The translations under genes were made by a program, and so were the position numbers. From Streptosporangium canum (GTDB lineage Bacteria > Actinomycetota > Actinomycetes > Streptosporangiales > Streptosporangiaceae): a stretch of 64,000 nucleotides of DNA. Shown in pieces: positions 25,940 to 34,087 of the stretch. The notes below the pieces were generated by a model. That model did no database searches, had not been told where the DNA came from, and was given only the letters and a program-made list of their open reading frames with translations. The stretch lies in assembly GCF_900113865.1 (NCBI RefSeq), contig NZ_FOQY01000016.1, positions 113,435 to 177,434 of the forward strand, in the 5' to 3' direction. How positions within the stretch are numbered: position 1 is the first letter of the stretch; every line of letters begins with the position of its first letter.

Positions 25940-26178
25940 CAAATCTCCTGTGCGCGGGCCCGCGCGCCACGGAGCGGGGCCCGGGAGGGTGCGCGGGCGC
26001 CGGCGGGGCACCGGCGTACGCGGACGGTTCGGTTGTGGCATGTGCGAGGGTGTGGTCGCCGAAGGCCGCGCGTGGGGCGCCCCCCGCCCGGGCGATCCTC
26101 CGGGCGGGGGTGGGGGCGGGGCTCAGTGATCCATGACGCGGTGGTGGCCGCGCTCAGTGGTCCATGACGCGGTAGTAC

Positions 26179-27180
26179 TCAGTAGTCCATGACGCGGTAG
26201 TAACGGCGCAGGTCGAGTGAGTGGTCGCGCACCCTTTCGAGGTGCTTGCTGACGCGGCCCATCACGGTGTCGAGCACGAGCGGCGCGAGGAGGCCGCGGA
26301 ACTCCGGGCTGATCCCCTTGAGGGGGTAGTCACGCGTGTCGAAGACGGTGACGTCCTTCGAGATGCGCTTGGCGAAGGACTCGGCGCGGTCGGTGAGGGG
26401 ACGCGTCTCGTCTTCTCCCTGGAAGATGATCACGCTTGTGTCCTGTTCGAGCAGTTCGAGGGAGCCGTGGAAGAACTCGGCGCTGTGCACCCTGGTGGTG
26501 CGCAGCCACTGCATCTCCTCAAGGATGCACATGGAGTACAGGTAGGTGAATCCCCATAGGTTTCCACCACCGATGAGGAAGTGGTAGTCGGTGTCCTTGT
26601 GGGCCTCGGCGAAGGCGGCCGCCGCGGGCTCGGCCCGCTCCGCCACGTCGACGAGGATCCGCGGGATCTCCGCCAGCTCGTCGGCGAGCTTCTCGTAGCC
26701 GTCGAACTCGCCCCTCCGCGAGAGCAGCCGGCCCATGAAGAGCAGCAGCTGCATGTCGAAGGGCCAGGTCTTCGGCGCCGAGATGAGGGCGATGTCGACG
26801 TTGCGGGCGATGGGCGACTCGGGGTATCCGGTGAAGCCGATCGTGTAGGCCCCCTTGGACCTGCAGTACTCGATGGCGCGGATGCTGTCGTCGGTCGTGC
26901 CCGTGACCGACGTGAAGATCGCCACCGAGCGTCCGCCGAGGGTCGCATCGCCCGAGGCGACCAACTCCGCCGCGATCGCGGACCGCACGTTGAGGGCGGA
27001 GCTGCGCCGGGCGAGGTGCTCATACGGCCACATCTGGGCGTAGGTGCCGCCGGCGCCGACGAGAAGGAGGTGGTCGAACCCCTCGTCCACGAGTCGATCG
27101 ACGAGTTCCTCGATCTGGGGGCGCAGTGCCACCGCGCTCGCCATCTGCGAGAGGAATTCCGGCTCGTTGAATCCGAGCAT
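26179..27180 (-). CDS. SIS-domain sugar isomerase/deglycase (FrlB-like)
   Basis: 333 residues with two SIS domains: LLLVGAGGTYAQMWPYEHLARR with AIFTSVTGTTDDSIRAIEYCRSKGAYTIGFTGYPESPIA in the first, and FLIGGGNLWGFTYLYSMCILEEMQWLRTTRVHSAEFFHGSLELL in the second. The conserved Glu/His of the second domain resemble the catalytic residues of GlmS-isomerase and FrlB. With a PfkB kinase in the same operon, the likely reaction is cleavage of a phosphorylated Amadori product to glucose-6-phosphate and an amine. It opens the minus-strand operon opposite an ABC importer. Confidence 0.82.
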   Translation of the reverse strand: MLGFNEPEFLSQMASAVALRPQIEELVDRLVDEGFDHLLLVGAGGTYAQMWPYEHLARRSSALNVRSAIAAELVASGDATLGGRSVAIFTSVTGTTDDSIRAIEYCRSKGAYTIGFTGYPESPIARNVDIALISAPKTWPFDMQLLLFMGRLLSRRGEFDGYEKLADELAEIPRILVDVAERAEPAAAAFAEAHKDTDYHFLIGGGNLWGFTYLYSMCILEEMQWLRTTRVHSAEFFHGSLELLEQDTSVIIFQGEDETRPLTDRAESFAKRISKDVTVFDTRDYPLKGISPEFRGLLAPLVLDTVMGRVSKHLERVRDHSLDLRRYYRVMDY

Positions 27181-27228
27181 CTTCGCGTCCTTTCGGGAAT
27201 GCTTGCGGCCGGCGCCGCCCTGCGGCCT

Positions 27229-27240
27229 GATACCGGTATC
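27229..27240. promoter_or_regulatory. LacI-type operator O1 (GATACCGGTATC)
   Basis: A perfect 12-bp palindrome with the central CG typical of LacI operators, in the context CTGATACCGGTATCACG. It lies ~48 bp upstream of the SIS gene, in the divergent promoter region 27181-27509. Confidence 0.7.
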
Positions 27241-27383
27241 ACGCGGGGATCACGCTGGCACATGAGTCGCGCGACGTCAACACCACATCCGCCGATGGGA
27301 TTTTTTACCTTATTGATCTGCGGCTATACAAGAAAAAGCGACGCCGGACCCGACCTCGAAAAGAAGATCTTGATTTCAGGTCT

Positions 27384-27395
27384 GGTACCGGTATC
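27384..27395. promoter_or_regulatory. LacI-type operator O2 (GGTACCGGTATC)
   Basis: It matches O1 at 11 of 12 positions and extends to CTGGTACCGGTATCAG. It lies 155 bp from O1 and ~115 bp before the solute-binding-protein gene. One LacI dimer per promoter, or looping between sites, would co-regulate both divergent operons. The AT-rich stretch 27297-27345 between them probably holds the promoters. Confidence 0.7.
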
Positions 27396-27509
27396 AGATC
27401 CTCTGTACAGTCAGCCGACACCAAGCGGGTCGTGTCAGAGACACCCCACGGCGGATCTGAGGTGCCTCAGCACCGGCGGTCCCCTCTCCCCCCGAGAGAA
27501 AGGAAGCCC

Positions 27510-28829
27510 ATGCGCCCTCGCGCACTGACGACGTTCGCGGCACTCGCCGGGGCCTCGGTGCTCACCCTCGCCGGCTGCTCCGGCGGGCCGGCGAACGCCC
27601 CCGCGGCCGACGTCACCGCCGAAGCGGAGTTCTCCGGCACTCTGAGCATCCTCACCAAGTTCGCCGGCGATCCCCTCAGCCCCTACTTCGAGGACCTCGC
27701 CGCCGAATACGAGCGGCTGCATCCCGGAGTGAAGATCGAGCTCATCCAGGAGACCGATCAGAGCGTCAAGGACAAGACCAAGACCCTGACGGCCTCCGAC
27801 GCCCTCCCCGACATCTACTTCACCTGGACCGGCAACTGGGCGGAGAACTTCGTACGGGGTGGCCGCGCGGCCGACCTCAGCAAGGTGATCGGGCCCGACA
27901 CCCCGTGGGGACGGACCTTCAGCAAGGCGTCGCTGTCCGCCTTCGCCTACGACGGCCGCTACTACGGGATCCCCCTCTACAACAACGGCAAGTTCATGGG
28001 CTACAACAAGGCCGCGTTCGCCAAGGCCGGGGTCAAGGTGCCCGCCACCTTCGAGGAGCTCCTCAGCAGCTGCCCCACGTTGCGCAAGGCGGGATACGAA
28101 CCCGTCGCCTTCGGTAACAAGGACGGCTGGCCCGCCCTGCACTACCTGCAGCAGCTGTTCGCCTACACCGTGCCGGAGGCCACCCTCCAGGCCGACTTCC
28201 GCCCCGGGACGGCCAAGCTCGACCACCCCGGCTACGTCACCGCGCTCAAGCAGTTCAAGACCCTCGTCGACACGTGCACCGACACCGGCGACGGCACCAA
28301 CGGCGTGCTCTACACCTCGGCGCAGGAGGCGTTCTCCAGGGGCAAGGCGGCGATGTACTACCAGGAGGTCCTGGAGTTCGACAACGCGACCGCCGGGCGG
28401 GGGCTCTCCCCCGACGACTTCGGCATCTTCCCGCTGCCCGTCCCCGAGGGCGCCGGCGGCAACCCCAAGGCGATCGAGGGGGCACCCGAGGGATACCTCG
28501 TCAACGCCCGGTCGCCGCGCGCGGCACTCGCCGTCGACTTCATGAAGTTCGTCACGGGCTCCAAGAACGCCGAGAAACTCTCCTCACCCCCGTACGGCCA
28601 GCCCAGCACGGTCATCGGCGCCGTCACGCCCAAGACCTCCAGCAAGGCCGTGTTCGAGGGCATCGAGATGGTCAACCGCGCGCCGCAACTGGCCAGCTGG
28701 CTCGACATGGTGACGGTGCCCGAGGTCGCCGACGCGTGGCTGGCCGGCGGGGAGGCCGTCATCAGCGGTGACACGGCCCCCGAGAAGGTGCTCGAAAGCG
28801 TGCGCCAGGCCTCGGCGTCGGCCAAGTAG
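27510..28829 (+). CDS. ABC importer solute-binding lipoprotein (family 1)
   Basis: 439 residues. Signal peptide with lipobox LAGC (Cys ~23), so it is anchored outside the membrane. The mature part is a family 1 (MalE-type) sugar-binding protein: LSILTKFAGDPLSPYFEDLAAEYERLHPGVKIELI, LPDIYFTWTGNW, YYGIPLYNNGKFMGYNKAAFAKAG, and VDFMKFVTGSKNAEK near the end. ATG 27510 follows GAAAGGAAG. It feeds the two permeases that follow. Operators and neighbours suggest Amadori-type glycosylamines. No ATPase gene is present, so a shared MsiK-like ATPase is expected. Confidence 0.92.
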   Translation: MRPRALTTFAALAGASVLTLAGCSGGPANAPAADVTAEAEFSGTLSILTKFAGDPLSPYFEDLAAEYERLHPGVKIELIQETDQSVKDKTKTLTASDALPDIYFTWTGNWAENFVRGGRAADLSKVIGPDTPWGRTFSKASLSAFAYDGRYYGIPLYNNGKFMGYNKAAFAKAGVKVPATFEELLSSCPTLRKAGYEPVAFGNKDGWPALHYLQQLFAYTVPEATLQADFRPGTAKLDHPGYVTALKQFKTLVDTCTDTGDGTNGVLYTSAQEAFSRGKAAMYYQEVLEFDNATAGRGLSPDDFGIFPLPVPEGAGGNPKAIEGAPEGYLVNARSPRAALAVDFMKFVTGSKNAEKLSSPPYGQPSTVIGAVTPKTSSKAVFEGIEMVNRAPQLASWLDMVTVPEVADAWLAGGEAVISGDTAPEKVLESVRQASASAK

Positions 28830-28849
28830 CCCGCACGGCGAAGGAGAGC

Positions 28850-29758
28850 ATGCCGGTGCGCACCATCTTCCGAAGGGCACCCTTCCAAAGGGCACTCGGG
28901 CTCGCGTGGGTCATTCCCGCCCTCGCGCTGGTCGGGGTGTTCGTCTACCTGCCGCTCGTGCAGAACTTCGGGTTCAGCACGCTCAAGTGGGACATCTACA
29001 GCGGAAGCCAGGAGTACGTCGGGCTCGAGAACTACCGCAAGCTCATCGGCGACCCGGTCTTCTGGTCGTCGTTCGGCAACAACCTGCTGTACGCGGTGGT
29101 CTCGATCGCCTTCCAGGTGTTCGGCGCGCTCCTGCTGGCCGCGCTCGTCGAGAGCATCCGCAGCGAGCGGTGGCGGCGCGGTCTGCGGGCGGTCTACTTC
29201 ATCCCCTCGGCGATCTCGCTGACCGTCGCGGGCCTGCTCTTCTACTTCGTCTACGAGCCCAACCTGGGCCTGCTCAACCACGCGCTCGACGCGGTGGGGC
29301 TGGGGCGGTTCGGCCAGTCCTGGCTGGGCCAGGGGGACACCGCGATGCTCGCGATCATCGCGATGAGCCAGTGGCAGGGTTTCGGGTACTCCACCCTGCT
29401 GTTCGCCGTCGCGATCCAGCGCATCCCCTCCGAGATCTACGGCGCCGCCGCCATCGACGGCACCGGGCCGATCCGCCGCTTCGTCCACGTGACGGTCCCC
29501 CTGGTCCGCGAGATGACCGGCCTCATGATGATGGTCACCATCTCGGGCGCGTTCCAGGTGTTCAACGAGGTCATGGTGATGACCGGCGGCGGGCCCGACA
29601 ACTCGACCCAGGTGCTGGGGACCTGGCTGTACCGCAGCGGTTTCGTACGCAACAACTTCGGCTATGCCGCCGCGATCGCGACAGTGCTCTTCGTGATCAC
29701 GCTCGGCGTCGCCATGGCGCAGCTGTGGGTCACCCGCAGGAGAAGGGTGGAATGGTGA
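28850..29758 (+). CDS. ABC sugar permease, MalF type
   Basis: 302 residues with six helices and the EAA loop (YGAAAIDGTGPIRRFVHVTVPLV) that docks the ATPase. N-terminal LAWVIPALALVGVFVYLPLVQNF is typical of UgpA/MalF-like permeases. ATG 28850 follows AAGGAGAGC. Its last 7 bp overlap the next permease gene. Confidence 0.93.
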   Translation: MPVRTIFRRAPFQRALGLAWVIPALALVGVFVYLPLVQNFGFSTLKWDIYSGSQEYVGLENYRKLIGDPVFWSSFGNNLLYAVVSIAFQVFGALLLAALVESIRSERWRRGLRAVYFIPSAISLTVAGLLFYFVYEPNLGLLNHALDAVGLGRFGQSWLGQGDTAMLAIIAMSQWQGFGYSTLLFAVAIQRIPSEIYGAAAIDGTGPIRRFVHVTVPLVREMTGLMMMVTISGAFQVFNEVMVMTGGGPDNSTQVLGTWLYRSGFVRNNFGYAAAIATVLFVITLGVAMAQLWVTRRRRVEW

Positions 29759-30588
29759 GTCGCCTGGGCTTCCTCGGCGTGATAGCGCGCCTGTTCATGT
29801 GGGTCTTCCTCCTCGGCCTCGCGGTGGTCGTGCTCTACCCGCTGCTGTGGATGGCGCTCAACGGGTTCAAGACCAACGCCGAACTCTTCGGCAACCCCTT
29901 CGCCCTCCCCGTCGACTGGAGTTTCGAGAACTACCGCAAAGCGTGGAACCGGGGGGTGAGCAACTACCTCACCACCAGCGTGCTCGTCACGGTGACGTCG
30001 ACGATCGCCACCGTGTTCGTCAGCGCCTGGGCCGCCTACGGCCTCACCCGTGTGAACATCCCGTTCAGCAAGGCGATCACCTCGGTGATCCTCGGCGGGC
30101 TCATGCTCGCCCCCACCGTGGCGCTCGTGCCCCTGGTGAAGATGTTCCAGGCGATGGGCCTGTACAACAGCTTCTGGGCGCTGCTCATCCTGTACACGGC
30201 CTTCCGCGTCCCCTTCACCACCTTCCTCATCCGCGCCTACATGCTCGATCTTCCACGCGAGGTCGACGAGGCCGCCGACGTGGACGGCGCCGGCCGCTGG
30301 ACGGCCTTCTGGCGGATCATCCTGCCCATGTGCAAGCCGATCATCACCTCGACGATCCTGCTGCACGTCCTCTTCGCCTGGAACGAGTACCTCTTCGCGA
30401 TGGTCTTCACCAGCGGCAGCGGCGTGCAGACCCTCCCGGTGGGCCTGACGAGCCTGATGAGCAAGCACGGCACCGACTTCCCCGTCGTCTTCGCCGGCAT
30501 GGTGATCGCGGCCGTCCCGGTGGTGCTGCTGTTCTTCTTCGGCCAGCGTTACATCGTCAAAGGCCTCGCCGACGGAATCGGAAAGTGA
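29752..30588 (+). CDS. ABC sugar permease, MalG type
   Basis: 278 residues, six helices, EAA loop EVDEAADVDGAGRWTAFWRIILPMCKP. ATG 29752 overlaps the end of the MalF-type gene; the GTG one codon later (29755) is also possible. It pairs with the preceding permease to form the membrane channel of the importer. No cognate ATPase gene follows. Confidence 0.93.
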   Translation: MVSRLGFLGVIARLFMWVFLLGLAVVVLYPLLWMALNGFKTNAELFGNPFALPVDWSFENYRKAWNRGVSNYLTTSVLVTVTSTIATVFVSAWAAYGLTRVNIPFSKAITSVILGGLMLAPTVALVPLVKMFQAMGLYNSFWALLILYTAFRVPFTTFLIRAYMLDLPREVDEAADVDGAGRWTAFWRIILPMCKPIITSTILLHVLFAWNEYLFAMVFTSGSGVQTLPVGLTSLMSKHGTDFPVVFAGMVIAAVPVVLLFFFGQRYIVKGLADGIGK

Positions 30589-30598
30589 CCGCCGACCA

Positions 30599-30644
30599 CC
30601 TCGCACGGTAGGCACCACCCGCCTCGCACGGTAGGCACCACCCG
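30599..30644. repeat. Perfect 23-bp tandem repeat
   Basis: A 23-bp unit beginning CCTCGCACGGTAGGCACC occurs at 30599-30621 and again at 30622-30644 with no mismatch. The second copy supplies the left arm of the terminator hairpin. Confidence 0.85.
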
Positions 30645-30661
30645 CGCCCCCGGGTGGTGCC
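30634..30661. terminator. Hairpin terminator between convergent genes
   Basis: GGCACCACCCG (30634-30644) pairs perfectly with CGGGTGGTGCC (30651-30661) around a 6-nt loop. It lies between the MalG-type permease and the convergent HxlR gene and may serve both strands. There is no clear U-tract. Confidence 0.6.
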
Positions 30662-30668
30662 GCCGCCC

Positions 30669-31043
30669 TCAGTCCTCCGGGTCCGCGCGATCGCCCCCAC
30701 CGCCGACGACCTCCATCACTCCGCCGATCACGTCCCGCCCCCAGGCGCCGAGCGGCGCGAGTGCCTCGTTGAGCAGGACACCGAGCGGGGTCAGCGAGTA
30801 TTCGACGCGGGGCGGCACCTCGTCGTACACCTCGCGGTGCACGATGCCGTCCTCCTCCAGTTCCCGGAGGTGGGAGGCGAGCACCTTCTCGGTCACCCCC
30901 GACACCAGCCTGCGCAGCTCGCCGAAGCGGCACGCCCGTTCGTCGAGCGCCCAGAGGATCAGCACCTTCCACTTCCCGCCGATCACGTCCATCGCCGCGT
31001 CGATCCCGCAGTGGTATGACCCCGGCCTCCGTACGGTCGCCAT
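30669..31043 (-). CDS. HxlR-family transcriptional regulator
   Basis: 124 residues, a single winged-helix HxlR domain: CGIDAAMDVIGGKWKVLILWAL, RFGELRRLVSGVTEKVLASHLRELEEDGIVHREVYDEVPPRVEYSLTPLG. The one early Cys (YHCG) is in the position used by redox-sensing members. ATG 31043 has AGGAGG 7 bp upstream. It is divergent from the reductase gene, with an inverted repeat between the two starts, so it probably controls both. Confidence 0.9.
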   Translation of the reverse strand: MATVRRPGSYHCGIDAAMDVIGGKWKVLILWALDERACRFGELRRLVSGVTEKVLASHLRELEEDGIVHREVYDEVPPRVEYSLTPLGVLLNEALAPLGAWGRDVIGGVMEVVGGGGDRADPED

Positions 31044-31089
31044 GTCCCGTCCTCCTGCCTGCTCGCTCACCTCAGGGTAACCACCCACT

Positions 31090-31106
31090 TCAAGGTACGT
31101 ACTTGA
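31090..31106. promoter_or_regulatory. Inverted repeat TCAAG-N7-CTTGA between HxlR and reductase genes
   Basis: TCAAG at 31090-31094 and CTTGA at 31102-31106 flank GTACGTA. The 17-bp element lies in the 95-bp divergent spacer and is the best candidate for the HxlR operator. Confidence 0.5.
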
Positions 31107-31138
31107 TCACTTCAGGGTCTGCGACCAGCCTAATCGGC

Positions 31139-32020
31139 ATGAACGACACCACTTCCGGGAAGTCCCGGCTCACTCTTCTCGGGCTCGGCGCCATGGGTAC
31201 CGCGCTCGCCCGTACCTGGCTCGCCGCCGGGCATCCGCTGACCGTCTGGAACCGCACCGCCGGCCGGGCCGAGCCACTCGCCGCCGAGGGCGCGACGGTC
31301 GCCGGGACGGTCGCCGAGGCGGTGGCCGCGAGCGATCTCGTGGTGGTCTGCCTGCTCGACGACGCCTCGGTCGGCGAGGCCCTGGCCGATGCCGACCTGA
31401 GGGGCAAGGACCTGGTCAACCTCACCACCGGCACTCCCGCCCAGGCCCGTGCCCGCGCCGGGTGGGCCGAGGAGCGCGGCGCCCGCTTCCTGGACGGTGG
31501 GATCATGGCCGTCCCGCCGATGATCGGCGTGCCGGAGACCGGCGGCTACGTCTTCTACAGCGGCTCCCGCGCCCTCTTCGACGCCCACCACAGCGCGCTG
31601 GCCGTACCGGCCGGTACCGCGTACGTCGGTGCGGACCCCGGCTTCGCCGCCCTCCACGACGTGGCGCTGCTGAGCGCGATGACCGGGATGTTCGCCGGGC
31701 TCTCGCACGCCTTCGCGCTGATCCGCAAGGAGGACGTCGCGCCGGGGGACCTGGCCCCCCTGCTCGTCAACTGGCTCACCGCCATGGCCCCCTCCGCGTA
31801 CGAGCTCGCCGACCAGTTGCAGAGCGGTGACTACGCCAAGGGCGTGGTGTCCAACCTCGCCATGATGGTCGAGGGCAACTCGACGATGCTGCGCACGGCC
31901 GAGGACCAGGGGGTCGGCGCCGAGCTGCTGGCCCCGTTCATGGCCCTGATGGAGCGCCGCCTCGCCGACGGCCGTGGCGACGAGGGCACCGCAGGCGTGG
32001 TCGACCTGCTCACCCGCTGA
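31139..32020 (+). CDS. NADP-dependent imine reductase-like oxidoreductase
   Basis: 293 residues of the beta-hydroxyacid-dehydrogenase superfamily. The Rossmann motif LTLLGLGAMGTALARTWLAAGH and NRT(A) for NADP are present, then LVNLTTGTPAQARARAGWAEERGARFLDGGIMAVPPMIG, the pattern shared by imine reductases. The all-alpha C-terminal domain forms the dimer active site. It could reduce imines or small carbonyls; the substrate is unknown. ATG 31139 is preferred over the longer frame, which runs through the operator. Confidence 0.85.
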   Translation: MNDTTSGKSRLTLLGLGAMGTALARTWLAAGHPLTVWNRTAGRAEPLAAEGATVAGTVAEAVAASDLVVVCLLDDASVGEALADADLRGKDLVNLTTGTPAQARARAGWAEERGARFLDGGIMAVPPMIGVPETGGYVFYSGSRALFDAHHSALAVPAGTAYVGADPGFAALHDVALLSAMTGMFAGLSHAFALIRKEDVAPGDLAPLLVNWLTAMAPSAYELADQLQSGDYAKGVVSNLAMMVEGNSTMLRTAEDQGVGAELLAPFMALMERRLADGRGDEGTAGVVDLLTR

Positions 32021-32101
32021 GAGGCGACGGATGACGGCAGGCGGGCGACCAGGGCCTGCCACCACCGTCGGCCCCCTCGCCGGCGTCCGTGCGCGCCGGG
32101 A

Positions 32102-32554
32102 TCAGTCCGCGACGAGGCGGGCCCTGCGCCCTTCGCGCTCGCGCTGCCGCCGGATGACGTAGGCGCCCGGCGTGCAGCCCGTGGCCCCGTGCTCGGGATG
32201 GAGCAGGTAGGCGACGGCCGAGGTCTCGAAGACGCCGATCGCCAGCCCGTCGGAGTCCGACACGTCGGTCGTCCACCGGCAGGTGTCCGGGTCGGCGACG
32301 AGCGTGTGCGGGTTGCCCCCGGCCTCGCCGCGGAGCAGTTCGACCCCCTCGGGAGGCACGTCCGTCCAACCGGCGTCGGACCAACCGGCGTCGGACCAGG
32401 GCCGCACGGACGACGCGACGACGGGGAGCGGGATGACGATGAGGTCGCCCTGGGCCTGGAGCCCGTCGACGACGGGGATGCTCACCGACTGCTCAAGGTG
32501 GTCGAGCACGGCGAGTCCGGTCTGCCGGGAGAGCGAAGCGAGAGTCACAGTCAT
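32102..32554 (-). CDS. Hypothetical 150-aa protein paired with DUF6745 gene
   Basis: 150 residues beginning MTVTLASLSRQTGLAVLDHLEQSVSIPVVDGLQAQGDLIVIPLP. It contains a W-S-D-A-G-W direct repeat, and the central part has GGNPHTLVADPDTCRW and HPEHGATGCTPGAYVIRRQRE. I do not recognise a named domain. There is no signal peptide or membrane helix. It starts 10 bp after the DUF6745 gene with TGAGGTGA as ribosome-binding site, so the two are co-expressed. Confidence 0.7.
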   Translation of the reverse strand: MTVTLASLSRQTGLAVLDHLEQSVSIPVVDGLQAQGDLIVIPLPVVASSVRPWSDAGWSDAGWTDVPPEGVELLRGEAGGNPHTLVADPDTCRWTTDVSDSDGLAIGVFETSAVAYLLHPEHGATGCTPGAYVIRRQREREGRRARLVAD

Positions 32555-32564
32555 GGAAGTCACC

Positions 32565-33647
32565 TCAGGTTCGGCGGAGAAGAAGGGAGTACTGCTCGGC
32601 GGACAGCCCGTAGGTCCAGCCGGCGGCGGCGATCGGATCGTCGAGGAAGCCCGGCACGGTCAGGCCGTACTGGCGGCGGCGCCCGTCGCGTTCGACGGAC
32701 CCGTTGACCGCGAGGAGCACTCTGGTCTCCTCGCGCATGTCGAAGAGCCGCAGCTCCGAGCCGGGGTTGCCGGGGTCCGGCGCGGAGGCGACCAGCCGCA
32801 GCCCGGCCCGGTCGATGTAGGACGCCCAGCCGATGTGCTCGATCGCACATCGCCTGACCTCGACGTTGGCCTCCCCCGCGATCCGCGGGACGCTCGGATC
32901 CGTGATCACCCAGGCGGGCACCCGCGTCCCGTGCCAGGCGTACACGTCCCACCCGTCCGCGTAGCGCACGGCCGGACCGTCCGCGTGATGCAGCCGCACT
33001 TCGCCGTCGTCGCCGCACACCTCCGTGTGCATGGCGACGGGCCGCTCGGAGAGGACACACACGCCTTCGTGCGGCCACCACGAGCCGCATGACCGGGCCG
33101 CTGCCGCCCACAGCTCGAACCGCCGGGTCTGTTCGGGAGTGAAGACCACGCCGGCCACTCGGCGGAGGGCGTCGTAATGGGCGACCCAGGAGACGCACTG
33201 CGTGCCGTACCAGGCGTCTCCCGGGCGGTACCGCGAGTCGTGCGCCGCCCGGAGCGGTATGAGGAGCGAACCGGTGGTGGATTGCGAGAGCGAGCCGCGA
33301 ACCGCCTGGCGGATCAGCTGCTCCATCGGCTGATGGACCCATCTGACCTGGGCGTCGAGCTCGCGGCACAGCTCTCGCACGAGCGAGGAGAACCGAGGTG
33401 GCAGAGCCCATTCGGAGATGCGGTCGCCGGCCTCCGAAGGCCGTAGACGCACCCCCGGCGGGACGGTCGTCAGGGCCGCGACCGGTGAGGAGACCCAGTG
33501 GAAACGCGGTGGTGCGAGCCCGATCAGGCGGTACAGCCCGCAGATCGCGGCCTCTGCGGCCGGACGGTCGGCGGGCAGCGTCGACAACGCCCGGCCCAGC
33601 CACTCTTCGCGGATTTCAGCGGCTTCCCGCCGCACAAGAACGCTCAC
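32565..33647 (-). CDS. DUF6745 domain protein
   Basis: 360 residues of the DUF6745 family, recognised by the C-terminal block RLHHADGPAVRYADGWDVYAWHGTRVPAWVI followed by RRCAIEHIGW and LFDMREETRVLLAVNGS. The N-terminal half is helical (SRISEWALPPRFSSLVRELCRELDAQV) with WYGTQCVSWVAHYDALRRV. The function is not established. In actinobacteria it is usually paired with a small downstream gene, as here. Confidence 0.8.
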   Translation of the reverse strand: MSVLVRREAAEIREEWLGRALSTLPADRPAAEAAICGLYRLIGLAPPRFHWVSSPVAALTTVPPGVRLRPSEAGDRISEWALPPRFSSLVRELCRELDAQVRWVHQPMEQLIRQAVRGSLSQSTTGSLLIPLRAAHDSRYRPGDAWYGTQCVSWVAHYDALRRVAGVVFTPEQTRRFELWAAAARSCGSWWPHEGVCVLSERPVAMHTEVCGDDGEVRLHHADGPAVRYADGWDVYAWHGTRVPAWVITDPSVPRIAGEANVEVRRCAIEHIGWASYIDRAGLRLVASAPDPGNPGSELRLFDMREETRVLLAVNGSVERDGRRRQYGLTVPGFLDDPIAAAGWTYGLSAEQYSLLLRRT

Positions 33648-33951
33648 CGGATGAAGGTGGCGTCATCCTTTCCAACGATCATGTCAGGAATAGTGACAGA
33701 TCGACGCGGCGGATGTCTACCGTCCGGCCATGCTCCGGCGCCTCTCGCCGGTCACCGGCGGGCTGCGCGGAGGAGGGCCGCCCCGCCGGATCTCCCTGTG
33801 CCGGGGACCGTGACGACGATCGGGGGGGCCGGACGGCGGGTGCTCCCCTTCGCACTGATTCGTTCCACTGTCCGCGCAGCTCAGACCCCCGTCAAATGCC
33901 CGCGACCGGTCCCGGCCGCCACCGGGGTGGAACACCGCACGGAGACTGACC

Positions 33952-34062
33952 TACCCTGGGACGACGAGGGGAGTACTTCCCAAGAGCCGACCCGGTCAGT
34001 ACGGACGTTCAGAACGTCCCCGGGCGGCCGCCCGCGCGGTGCGGGTGAAGGAGACCTCGAAC
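33952..34062 (+). ncRNA. yybP-ykoY manganese riboswitch in the terC leader
   Basis: The leader has the elements of the yybP-ykoY class: helix P1 formed by CGAGG (33965-33969) and CCTCG (34055-34059), the conserved GGGGAGTA just inside it, a GTCAGTACGG segment, a perfect hairpin GGACGT/ACGTCC (34003-34008 with 34014-34019), a GC hairpin (GGGCGGCCGCCC), and the closing GAGACC. A -10-like TACCCT at 33952-33957 would start transcription just before P1. It lies directly upstream of a terC gene, the usual partner. The region 33648-33950 upstream holds no gene I can support. Confidence 0.7.
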
Positions 34063-34087
34063 AGCCAAGCGCGTTCGAGGAGGTTTC

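Noticed and set aside
23975..26167. A 730-codon plus-strand frame opposite the LacI and PfkB genes
   Set aside because: Shadow frame; the minus strand carries clear LacI and PfkB signatures across the same bases.
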